Source of the DNA: Caryophanales bacterium UBA743
GTDB taxonomy: Bacteria > Bacillota_I > Bacilli_A > RFN20 > CAG-826
NCBI GenBank assembly: GCA_002297365.1
Contig: DBKT01000010.1
Span: 1-64,000, forward strand
Direction: 5' to 3'
DNA length: 64,000 nt
This document shows positions 35,279-42,775 of this stretch, in pieces (the stretch's first letter is position 1; every line of letters begins with the position of its first letter). Below the pieces are notes generated by a model. The model saw only the letters and a program-made list of their open reading frames with translations, searched no databases and was not told where the DNA came from. The position numbers and the translations under genes were made by a program.

Positions 35279-36174
35279 AACGAAACGGGAACGTATGTCT
35301 CAAAATTCTTGAAGCCCTGTTTTTCCTTTTCGCTTCCGTCATGTTCTTTCGTGGATTCGCTTTCTTCGCCTCCGATTTAGATAAGTTTTATAACCAAGGG
35401 AGGATTTTTCCGATTGAGCTGGCTTATTTCACCCCAGTTTATCTCTTATTCGTTTTGCATTTGATTATTTATCCCGAAAGCGAAAAACGTTATCGCCTTA
35501 CCACGTTAGTCAATGGAATCATTGCCCTTTGCATAGGGGTTTTCATCACGATTATCACCAGTGTCTATTGGGCCAAAGGAATCTATTTCTTCGGGGATGA
35601 AAATTTCTCCGCCCTTTTCCCGATCGAGCTTTATTTACTCGCCCTCTTGTCCATTCTATTTGGCGGAAGCCTTCTTTATTTATGGAAAAAGAAGGATATG
35701 CGTGAATGTTTTCCTTATTCAGGCAAAAGAATTCGTAAAATTCTTGGATCCATTTTCCGTCCTTTCTATGTTCTGGTGGCTCTTTATTTCTTTGGAGGCT
35801 TAATCAATTGTTTGATAAACGATTGTTTTTATTCCTCTTCTTTAGCGTATTTCCCTGTTTATGTCCTGATTGTCTGGAATGCGTTGGTTTTGCTTTTCTA
35901 TGAATTCATCGTGAGAAATCATGGGGAAATTCCTTTCCAATTGAACAAGAAGGCGAAAATTATTGTTGCCTCATCTCATTTCGCATTCGTCAGCATTCTT
36001 ACGATAGCCATTTATTCTTTGCTGGCTTACAACCCTTATTTCGTTATCGAGAATTTCCAAATCCTTCTTCCTTTGGATTTCATGGGCTCTTTGACTCTTT
36101 TCCTTTACCTCATTAGTATCCCTTCCTTTGGATATGCTCTTTATTTCTTCATCCTGGCGTTGAAAGAGAGATAG
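35275..36174 (+). CDS. Polytopic membrane protein, unknown
   Basis: 299 residues from ATG 35275, which overlaps the upstream stop as ATGA; a longer in-frame start at 35200 would lie inside the phosphoesterase gene. There are about eight TM helices, with a basic loop in the middle (GKRIRKILG). I recognise no family motif. Coupling to the surface metallophosphoesterase suggests a shared envelope function, which is inference only. Confidence 0.6.
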   Translation: MKRNGNVCLKILEALFFLFASVMFFRGFAFFASDLDKFYNQGRIFPIELAYFTPVYLLFVLHLIIYPESEKRYRLTTLVNGIIALCIGVFITIITSVYWAKGIYFFGDENFSALFPIELYLLALLSILFGGSLLYLWKKKDMRECFPYSGKRIRKILGSIFRPFYVLVALYFFGGLINCLINDCFYSSSLAYFPVYVLIVWNALVLLFYEFIVRNHGEIPFQLNKKAKIIVASSHFAFVSILTIAIYSLLAYNPYFVIENFQILLPLDFMGSLTLFLYLISIPSFGYALYFFILALKER

Positions 36175-36288
36175 CTCTTTTGGAAAACGCTTTCATAAAT
36201 TTTCATAGGGAAACCCGTGTCTCTTGTGGTATATTTTCCTTAGCGGAAGTACATAAAATTTCGTGACTCATTATTCAAGGAGGCCTTT

Positions 36289-37968
36289 ATGATAGGTTTT
36301 CAAAATGGTATTAACGTCTTTGCCCTCGGCGGTCTAGGCGAAGTCGGAAAAAACACATACTGCATCGAATCAGAGAAGAGCATCATTCTTCTTGACGCTG
36401 GCGTTCGTTTCCCAGAAGCGTCCCTTCCCGGCGTTGATTACGTCATTCCCGATTACACTTATTTGAAAAACAACCGCAGCAAAATCAAAGCTCTTTTCAT
36501 CACCCATGGTCATGAAGACCATATCGGTGGCATCCCTTTCTTGATCCGTTCTGTTCATATTCCCGTGATTTACGCGCCTAAACTGGCGGCCGCTTTAATC
36601 CGTCACAAATTAGAAGAGAACCGCATCAAGGATCAAATCAAAATCGTGGAATACAATTCCGACACAATCGTGAAAGTCGGCGATGATTTTGTCGTTTCTT
36701 TCTTCCGTGTCACCCATTCCATTCCCGACTCTTATGGGATTTGCGTGGATACGAAAGAGGGAAGAATCGTCGATACAGGCGATTTTAAGATTGATTTGAC
36801 ACCTGTTGGACCTACTTTTGAAATCTCGAAAGTCGCTAAATTAGGCACAGAGGGCGTTGATCTCTTATTAGCGGATTCAACCAACGCGGAAATTGAGGGA
36901 TATACCCCATCGGAAACCCATGTTCGTAAAGGCGTTGAAGAAATTTTCGACAAAGCCCCCGCCAGAATCATCGTTTCGACCTTCTCGAGCAACATCAACC
37001 GTATCCAGCAAGTCGTTGAGGTTGCCGTTGAACATAACCGCAAAATCTGCATTTTGGGACGTTCGATGGAAACCGTTGTCGGCATCGCCCGTCAATATGG
37101 CTATATCAAAATCCCTGATTCGTCTTTGATTAAAGACGACCAGATCCGTAATTTTCGTCCTAGCGAAATCTGCATTCTTTGCACAGGCTCCCAGGGGGAG
37201 AAAATGGCCGCCCTTTCCCGCATTGCGAAGGGCGAGCACAAAAACGTCCGTATCGTTCCAGGGGACACCATCATCTTTTCCTCTAACCCAATCCCAGGAA
37301 ACGGCGCTTTAATTGATACGCTTGTGAATTTATTAGTCAAAGAAGGGGCCGACGTCAAGCAAAACGGCTTGGCCTTCTCGCTCCACTCCTCTGGACACCC
37401 GTCTAGACAAGAATTGCGTTTGATGCTCCGTTTAACCCAGCCAAAATATTTCATGCCTGCGCATGGCGAATACCGCATGTTGAAACTTCATGGAGAAATC
37501 GCCCAGGAAGTCGGCATCCCTAAGGAAAACGTCTTTATCTGCGCGAATGGCGATATGCTTCAATTGCGCAAACACGTCGTCTCTTCTTTAGGAATGCATG
37601 TCCCGGCCGATGACATCTATATCGATGGCACGGATTTAGACGGCCTTTCTAGCGCGGTAATCAATGACCGTGAGCAATTAAAGAATAACGGCATCGTTTG
37701 CGTTCTTATGACCTTGGATACAAAGAAGAACAAACTGATCGTTCCCCCAATTGTCTACTCTCGTGGGTTTAACGCTTCAGAAGATACGCACGTCATTCGC
37801 CACGCTCAGATGCACGCCCAAGAAGTGGTAAACGAAATATTGACTCATAGAGCTTCTTTTTCCGAAATTAAATCGGCCATTAAAGATGCCCTTTCCCACT
37901 ACATCTATCGCCGAACGGAAAGAAGCCCGATGATTGTGCCGATCATCATGTCTGGCTCTGGAAGATAA
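36289..37968 (+). CDS. rnjA: Ribonuclease J
   Basis: 559 residues. Beta-lactamase motif FITHGHEDHIGGIPFL, IVDTGDFKID, LLADSTNAEIEGYTPSE, and the beta-CASP region ILGRSMETVVGIARQYGYI, FSLHSSGHPSRQELRLML and MPAHGEYRML are all present. RNase J is a 5'-3' exonuclease and endonuclease that matures rRNA and decays mRNA. It has a full AAGGAGG Shine-Dalgarno, in contrast to the leaderless genes around it. maf starts one base after its stop. Confidence 0.95.
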   Translation: MIGFQNGINVFALGGLGEVGKNTYCIESEKSIILLDAGVRFPEASLPGVDYVIPDYTYLKNNRSKIKALFITHGHEDHIGGIPFLIRSVHIPVIYAPKLAAALIRHKLEENRIKDQIKIVEYNSDTIVKVGDDFVVSFFRVTHSIPDSYGICVDTKEGRIVDTGDFKIDLTPVGPTFEISKVAKLGTEGVDLLLADSTNAEIEGYTPSETHVRKGVEEIFDKAPARIIVSTFSSNINRIQQVVEVAVEHNRKICILGRSMETVVGIARQYGYIKIPDSSLIKDDQIRNFRPSEICILCTGSQGEKMAALSRIAKGEHKNVRIVPGDTIIFSSNPIPGNGALIDTLVNLLVKEGADVKQNGLAFSLHSSGHPSRQELRLMLRLTQPKYFMPAHGEYRMLKLHGEIAQEVGIPKENVFICANGDMLQLRKHVVSSLGMHVPADDIYIDGTDLDGLSSAVINDREQLKNNGIVCVLMTLDTKKNKLIVPPIVYSRGFNASEDTHVIRHAQMHAQEVVNEILTHRASFSEIKSAIKDALSHYIYRRTERSPMIVPIIMSGSGR

Positions 37969-37969
37969 A

Positions 37970-38518
37970 ATGTTCATCCTTGCTTCTTCTTCGCCTAGGA
38001 GAAAGCTTCTTCTGAAGAAATTGATTTCTGATTTTATCGTCATCTCCCCAAAGGTCGACGAAAGGGCTCTAGACGCTTTATATGGTCCGTCAACGCTATC
38101 CAAAGAAGAAAGCCTTTTAAAGGCCTATGCCGTCTTCAAAGCCCATCCAAACGACGAGATTCTTTCGGCTGATACCATTGTTGTTTTAAAGAATAAGGTG
38201 TTAGGAAAGCCAAAAGATAAGGAAGATGCCGTCAGGATGTTATTAGAAGAAAGCGGCAAAAGGCAAGCGGTTCTTACCTCTTACACTTACTTGGGAAAAG
38301 GGAAAGAAATCACAAGAACCGTCCGTTCTTATGTTTATTTCAATCCTTTGACAGAAAAAGAAATCAGGACATATGTCGATCGTTTTCTTCCTCTTGATAA
38401 AGCGGGATCCTATGGCATACAGGACCCTTTCCCTTTAGTTTCCCATATTGAAGGGAGCTATGACAATATCGTGGGCCTTCCAACCGAAGACATCGCCAAG
38501 CATGTGTTTAGGAATTAG
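37970..38518 (+). CDS. maf: Maf-like nucleotide pyrophosphatase
   Basis: 182 residues from ATG 37970 (FILASSSPRRKLLLKK); the in-frame extension to 37934 lies inside rnjA. The Maf signature continues with SADTIVVL, VLGKPKD, and DKAGSYGIQD with the catalytic Asp/Lys cluster. Maf proteins hydrolyse dTTP, UTP or modified nucleotides and are linked to septum formation in Bacillus. The overlap with the convergent DUF368 gene is 11 bases. Confidence 0.92.
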   Translation: MFILASSSPRRKLLLKKLISDFIVISPKVDERALDALYGPSTLSKEESLLKAYAVFKAHPNDEILSADTIVVLKNKVLGKPKDKEDAVRMLLEESGKRQAVLTSYTYLGKGKEITRTVRSYVYFNPLTEKEIRTYVDRFLPLDKAGSYGIQDPFPLVSHIEGSYDNIVGLPTEDIAKHVFRN

Positions 38519-39488
38519 CTTCTTCGGAAGCTTTTTTCTTATTCAAGTGATGGAACAGGGCAAACATGGAAACGGCTCCAACCGCAAAAAGAATAGAGCC
38601 AAGAATATAATCCCAATTCTGAATTCGATAAACTTCCCCATCTATTTCCGCCCCTATGTAATAAGGGAAAATGGAGGAATTCACATACATGGAGACAAGG
38701 GAACCCAAAATCAGTCCGAAAATGCCAAAGAAAGTCGTCGTGCGGTGTTCCCTAAGAAGAGTTTTCATGCTCTTAGAGCCCAAAAAGACGCCGGCTAAAG
38801 CGCCAATGGCAAACAAAAAAAGCATCACGATTGCCAAAATGATTTTTAAGGAATTCCCGGAATGCCATACGGCTTCCGAACCCGTAAAAGTGTTCAACAA
38901 AGGATAATAAACGCCAATAACCATAAGCGACATCGATCCGGAAATGCCCGGAACTACGCATGCAAAAGCTCCGAGGAATCCCCCTGCAATCGCTAAAATA
39001 TAAACCCACCAAAAAAGAGTTCCATCTTCTTGGAAGAAGTTTAATTGCCATTTCAGCAAAGCGGTCACGACGCCAAGCCCGGCAGCCAAAAGAAAGCAAA
39101 AAGAGAAAGAAAGGGAATGAAAGACTTTATCTTTAGCGTTCGTCCCTTTTTTCAATTCCTTTATGGCAACGGGCAAAGATCCGAAAATCAAACCAGCGAA
39201 GAGGCTTGTTAAGGAAAACGGGGCAGCTTTATACCCGCGTTGGATGCCAATAAGCGCAAGAAGCGCGCCCATTAAAAGGCCTAAGAGGTAAGGCAAAAGA
39301 AAAAAGAAATTGCTCTTAAAATTTTTACGAAGATTAGAGACGGCTCCAACCAAAGAATCATAGCATCCTTCAACGACGGCGATCGTCCCTGCCGATAATC
39401 CTGCGACCGCGGCGGATACGCCTAAGGATATTCCTTTGAGAAAGTCGAAAAAGATCGATTTGAAAGACCGTTTTTGTTCTGCTTCCAT
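38508..39488 (-). CDS. DUF368 membrane protein (PopT-like undecaprenyl phosphate translocase)
   Basis: 326 residues with about nine TM helices. FLKGISLGVSAAVAGLSAGT and FLGAFACVVPGISGSMSLMV are the duplicated DUF368 core motifs. DUF368 proteins (PopT) have been shown to recycle undecaprenyl phosphate across the membrane for cell wall and envelope polymer synthesis. In most family members the first motif reads GxxxGVANVIPGVSGGT; here it is GVSAAVAGLSAGT, a divergence in the substrate region. It is downstream of the EIIB-like gene on the same strand. Confidence 0.8.
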   Translation of the reverse strand: MEAEQKRSFKSIFFDFLKGISLGVSAAVAGLSAGTIAVVEGCYDSLVGAVSNLRKNFKSNFFFLLPYLLGLLMGALLALIGIQRGYKAAPFSLTSLFAGLIFGSLPVAIKELKKGTNAKDKVFHSLSFSFCFLLAAGLGVVTALLKWQLNFFQEDGTLFWWVYILAIAGGFLGAFACVVPGISGSMSLMVIGVYYPLLNTFTGSEAVWHSGNSLKIILAIVMLFLFAIGALAGVFLGSKSMKTLLREHRTTTFFGIFGLILGSLVSMYVNSSIFPYYIGAEIDGEVYRIQNWDYILGSILFAVGAVSMFALFHHLNKKKASEEANS

Positions 39489-39491
39489 ACT

Positions 39492-39851
39492 CTACTCCCT
39501 AAATAAATCTTGGTACACCGCCTTTGCATCATCTTTAAAAACGATGGTTAATTTATCGCTTTTCAAGATAAAGCCGACCGCGCCTGCTTTCTTTAGTTTC
39601 TCGCGTTCGAGCTTCGAATAATCCTTCAAGCGAAGAACGATGCGGGAACCCGATAAGGAATGGGACAAAACGTTATCCTTTCCGCCGATAGCTTGAAGAT
39701 TGTCGCTGATATTCACTACACGGGTCGGCTCTTTTTTCTTTTTGTAGACAATATAAGAAAGAAGAATAACGATGCCCGCAAGGCAAATTACGGTGAGAAG
39801 TATCACCCACCAAAGATTCTTTAATAAGAATTCATCAACTAGATATACCAT
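39492..39851 (-). CDS. Membrane-anchored PTS EIIB-like protein lacking the catalytic Cys
   Basis: 119 residues from ATG 39851. One TM helix (about 13-35) and a basic stretch KKKKEP are followed by a ~75-residue domain reading NLQAIGGKDNVLSHSLSGSR, then IVLRLKDYSK...LKKAGAVGFI, the layout of glucose-type EIIB. In EIIB the phosphorylated Cys lies before TRLR; here the position reads SGSRIVLRLK, so phosphotransfer is not expected. It may be a sensor or adaptor (inference). TATAAC six bases before the ATG suggests a leaderless mRNA. Divergent from the CYTH gene. Confidence 0.65.
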   Translation of the reverse strand: MVYLVDEFLLKNLWWVILLTVICLAGIVILLSYIVYKKKKEPTRVVNISDNLQAIGGKDNVLSHSLSGSRIVLRLKDYSKLEREKLKKAGAVGFILKSDKLTIVFKDDAKAVYQDLFRE

Positions 39852-39857
39852 ACTTGC

Positions 39858-39865
39858 GTTATAAT
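39858..39865. promoter_or_regulatory. Overlapping divergent -10 boxes
   Basis: TATAAC on the minus strand (39858-39863) and TATAAT on the plus strand (39860-39865) share four bases. The minus gene starts six bases after its box (leaderless); the plus gene at 39883 has a leader with GAGGT. RNA polymerase cannot occupy both at once, so the two genes may be expressed in alternation. Confidence 0.5.
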
Positions 39866-39882
39866 AACACCGAGGTAATAAA

Positions 39883-40464
39883 ATGAGCAACGCAATTGAA
39901 ATCGAAGCAAAAGCTTTAGTCTCTAAGGCGGACTACGAAAAACTAGCTTTAAAATACAAAAAATATGGAGCTTACATCCAAGTGAACCACTACATCGATT
40001 CAGCCGATGGCATTCTTTCAAAAGAAAAATTGGCTCTGAGAATCCGTGAGAAAGACAATCATTTCGAGATGACTTTAAAAGTCCCTCTCTCTCAAGGCCT
40101 ATTGGAAAAGAATTGCACTTGGAATAAAGAAACGTTCATTCGTTTCCGCGATTGCGGCATCTTCCCTGATGGAGATATCAAGAAAATGCTCAATATGCTT
40201 GATATCGATACCAAATCTTTGAAAATCATAACTTCCTTGACCACTGAGCGCATTGATGTTCCCTATCAGAATGGCAAGCTCTCAATCGATAAGAACACTT
40301 ACTCGGGCTTAGATGATTACGAAATTGAATTGGAGCACAACAACGAAGGCGATGCCGAAAAATATCTTAAGCAATTGTTCGAAGAAAATGACATTCCTTA
40401 CGTTTTAAACAAAAAGAGCAAGGTCGTCCGTGCGATGGAAGCGTATCGCGCTGGCAAAAAATAA
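39883..40464 (+). CDS. CYTH domain protein
   Basis: 193 residues. The EIEAKAL motif near the N-terminus (ExExK), NHYIDSADGILS, LALRIREKDNHFEMTLK and YEIELEHN provide the basic and acidic residues of the triphosphate tunnel. CYTH enzymes act on tripolyphosphate, thiamine triphosphate or ATP (adenylate cyclase-like). The ATG has a GAGG Shine-Dalgarno. It is similar in size to the YjbK subgroup of Bacilli. Confidence 0.85.
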   Translation: MSNAIEIEAKALVSKADYEKLALKYKKYGAYIQVNHYIDSADGILSKEKLALRIREKDNHFEMTLKVPLSQGLLEKNCTWNKETFIRFRDCGIFPDGDIKKMLNMLDIDTKSLKIITSLTTERIDVPYQNGKLSIDKNTYSGLDDYEIELEHNNEGDAEKYLKQLFEENDIPYVLNKKSKVVRAMEAYRAGKK

Positions 40465-40479
40465 AAGTTCTCTTTCTTG

Positions 40480-40505
40480 AGGTTACCCCTTTGGTAACCT
40501 TTTTC
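40480..40505 (+). terminator. Terminator after CYTH gene
   Basis: AGGTTACC and GGTAACCT form an 8-bp stem, followed by TTTTTC. Confidence 0.75.
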
Positions 40506-40522
40506 TTTGCCCTTCTTTTAAC

Positions 40523-40528
40523 TATAAT
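40523..40528 (+). promoter_or_regulatory. -10 box of gene at 40535, leaderless
   Basis: TATAAT ends exactly six bases before ATG 40535; only CTCCAT separates them. Confidence 0.5.
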
Positions 40529-40534
40529 CTCCAT

Positions 40535-41605
40535 ATGGCAAACCCTCTTAGTCACACTTTATCAGCCGTTCGCATCATCAAAAGAGAACTCGCCAAAATA
40601 AAAAAGATTTTAAACATCGTCGTGCAGGTGCTTTTTCTCGTTTATTTTCTCTATTTGATTTTCTCGAATTTGAATTCTTTGAGCTATGTCATCATCTATT
40701 CGCTTATTCTTTCCGTTTCTTTGGCGAGCATTCTCATTGAACCCGTCTACAAAATCGATACCAACGACGAAAAAAGCGTAATTCGCAGCAAAAAGAAACA
40801 GAAACGGATCGCTTTGCTCTTCCTAAAGAGCATGAAATACATCTGCAAGCTTGCCGCCATTTTGATCGCGGTTTACGAAATCTCCACTCACGGTTCATCG
40901 GATTTGTCCATCCTAGCCACCATTGGCTCAGGAACTCTTTTGCTTATCCAAATATTCGTTGATTCCATCGTTTTGCTTGTGAATCGCTATGTCGATCTCC
41001 TTCAATTGGCCTTAGAAGAAGACATCCGTTCAAGCAAGCTCATACAGTTTGCTCTCAATTTCAATCACAAGGATTACGTGAACGAATTAAAAGAAGACGA
41101 AAAAACATATACAGATGAGGAAAAACGCATCATTTATATGCTCGAAAACGCCGACCGTCTGGAAGAAGAAAAACAAAACAAAAAGAAAATCAGGGCCATT
41201 CCCGTTAGCAAAGAGACACTTGAATTATTCTCCAAACTCAAAAAAGAGGCGAACCCTGTATTGGAAAACAAAAAAGAACGAAAAGCATTAATCAAAAAAG
41301 CAGAGAAATTGTCTTTCCTAGAGGACTCTGAGGAAAATAAGAAAACATCTCTTCTCGTCTCTTTCCTGAAATCTTTTTTCAAGAAAGCCGATTCCAAGAC
41401 AAAAACGGATGCGGCGGTTGCCGCAACAGCCTGCCTTCTTTATCTGACAAAGAAAGAGGAGATTGAAAAAGAGAGCGGGAAAAGCCTCTCCCAAGAGGAT
41501 GATTTATCCATTTTGAAACAAACTTATGCAGAAGCCTCTCCTGAATTAGAAAGCTTTCAGTCTGAGAGAAAAGAGAAAAAAAGATTCTTTTGGCAAAAGA
41601 AATAG
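40535..41605 (+). CDS. Membrane protein with long charged tail, unknown
   Basis: 356 residues: four TM helices in two pairs (about 30-70 and 108-150), then a ~200-residue Lys/Glu-rich cytosolic tail with predicted coiled coil (YMLENADRLEEEKQNKKK; KERKALIKKAEKLSFLEDSE). No known family recognised. The tail composition suggests an interaction scaffold. It ends one base before the convergent spx-like gene. Confidence 0.6.
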   Translation: MANPLSHTLSAVRIIKRELAKIKKILNIVVQVLFLVYFLYLIFSNLNSLSYVIIYSLILSVSLASILIEPVYKIDTNDEKSVIRSKKKQKRIALLFLKSMKYICKLAAILIAVYEISTHGSSDLSILATIGSGTLLLIQIFVDSIVLLVNRYVDLLQLALEEDIRSSKLIQFALNFNHKDYVNELKEDEKTYTDEEKRIIYMLENADRLEEEKQNKKKIRAIPVSKETLELFSKLKKEANPVLENKKERKALIKKAEKLSFLEDSEENKKTSLLVSFLKSFFKKADSKTKTDAAVAATACLLYLTKKEEIEKESGKSLSQEDDLSILKQTYAEASPELESFQSERKEKKRFFWQKK

Positions 41606-41606
41606 A

Positions 41607-42044
41607 TCAGTTCTGATCTTTTTCTTTGACCATTGGCGCTCCCACGCATGTTGAATGTTTCGGGCACTCCTTGCAAAGAAGATAAGCCATTCGTCTTGCT
41701 TGAGGAATGAAAATCTCAATTTCTTCTTCGTTATATCCAACCTGAAGGCGTTTGTCATCAACGATGATAGGACGTTTTAAAACAGAGGGGTTCGCTTTGA
41801 TAAACGCGACCAGCTCCGATATTTTCATATTGTCGAAATCGACATGCTGCTCTTGAACGATTTTTGAGCGTGAGGAAATGATTTCATCCGTTCCGTCAAT
41901 GGATTTGGTAATCATTTGCTTGATATCATCATCCGTCAGGGAAGTGAAAATATCTTTCGCCACATAAGGGATTTTTTGCTCATCGAACCACTTACGGACT
42001 TTTCTGCAGGATGAGCAACTGGGGGAATAATAAATTGTAATCAT
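41607..42044 (-). CDS. spx: Spx/ArsC-family regulator
   Basis: 145 residues. ITIYYSPSCSSCRKVRKWF carries the redox CxxC (Cys10, Cys13) of Spx; ISELVAFIKANPSVLKRPI, DDKRLQVGYNEEEI and RRMAYL are typical. Spx binds the RNA polymerase alpha subunit and redirects transcription under thiol stress. The C-terminal CKECPKHSTCVGA adds three Cys not usual for Spx, possibly a second redox or metal site. It follows dut by three bases on the same strand. Confidence 0.82.
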   Translation of the reverse strand: MITIYYSPSCSSCRKVRKWFDEQKIPYVAKDIFTSLTDDDIKQMITKSIDGTDEIISSRSKIVQEQHVDFDNMKISELVAFIKANPSVLKRPIIVDDKRLQVGYNEEEIEIFIPQARRMAYLLCKECPKHSTCVGAPMVKEKDQN

Positions 42045-42047
42045 ACC

Positions 42048-42491
42048 TTATTTCGTTTTGGTTGAGCCAAAGCCGCCCTTTCTTTCGCCAGAGGCATCAT
42101 CGCCCTCTACCGTGAGATATTTCATGAATATGCCCTGGGCGATTCTTTCTTGGCTTTCTATCGTAACTTCATGGTCGGAGAAATTGAAGAGAGAAATCAT
42201 AATATGGCCATCATTGTCCTTATTTCCATAGTAATCCGCATCGATGACCGCTACAGAATTCGTCAAGCGAAGTCCTTTTTTTATGGCAAGGGAAGAACGT
42301 GGGAAAAGCAAGAGAACGTCGTCTTTTTCCATCTTGGCTTTTAAACCCGTTTTGAAAAAATGGGTCTCTCCTGGCTTCAAAGTGTAGCCTTCTAACGCCC
42401 GAAGATCATATCCAGCCGATTTCTCGGTTGCCCTTGTTGGAAGAATCACGTTTTCTTCTTCATAACCTTTTGCTATTTCAAATGCCCGCAT
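42048..42491 (-). CDS. dut: dUTP diphosphatase
   Basis: 147 residues, trimeric dUTPase type: ATEKSAGYDLRALE (motif 1), LFPRSSLAIKKGL (motif 2), VIDADYYGN (motif 3), ERIAQGIFMKY (motif 4) and the C-terminal arm GGFGSTKTK (motif 5). It hydrolyses dUTP to dUMP. It has a GAGGG Shine-Dalgarno, and TATAAT upstream gives a normal leader. First gene of a two-gene operon with the Spx-like regulator. Confidence 0.93.
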   Translation of the reverse strand: MRAFEIAKGYEEENVILPTRATEKSAGYDLRALEGYTLKPGETHFFKTGLKAKMEKDDVLLLFPRSSLAIKKGLRLTNSVAVIDADYYGNKDNDGHIMISLFNFSDHEVTIESQERIAQGIFMKYLTVEGDDASGERKGGFGSTKTK

Positions 42492-42542
42492 ATTTTTTCC
42501 CTCATCTTTTGACTTTATGATTATATCAAACTAATACTGCAA

Positions 42543-42745
42543 AAATAAAAGGGCTTGTTTGAAAGAAAACATCATTTTTAGCCTTTTATTTTAACCTTTA
42601 ATGACAATATTAAGAAAGGGTAAAAAACTAGAAAACGCTTACCTATAATTTTCCAGCAAGAAACCCTTTAAAAAATGGTATAGTACGAGAGTTGTTTATT
42701 TGAATGACGAACGAAAAATAGTCTTTTCTATTGTTTCCATTCAAA
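42543..42745 (+). promoter_or_regulatory. Structured region ahead of purine permease
   Basis: Three inverted repeats: AAATAAAAGG with CCTTTTATTT (42543-42592), AAAGGGT with ACCCTTT (42615-42669) and, within the presumed leader, TTTGAATG (42699-42706) with CATTCAAA (42738-42745) enclosing AATAG/CTATT. TATAGT at 42679-42684 may be the -10. It lacks the conserved core of the purine riboswitch, so any regulatory role is unproven. Confidence 0.4.
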
Positions 42746-42775
42746 GAAAAAACGCTTCTAACAGGAGGAATTTCA

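Noticed and set aside
42615..42745. Purine riboswitch before the NCS2 permease
   Set aside because: The conserved loop and junction sequences of the purine aptamer are absent.
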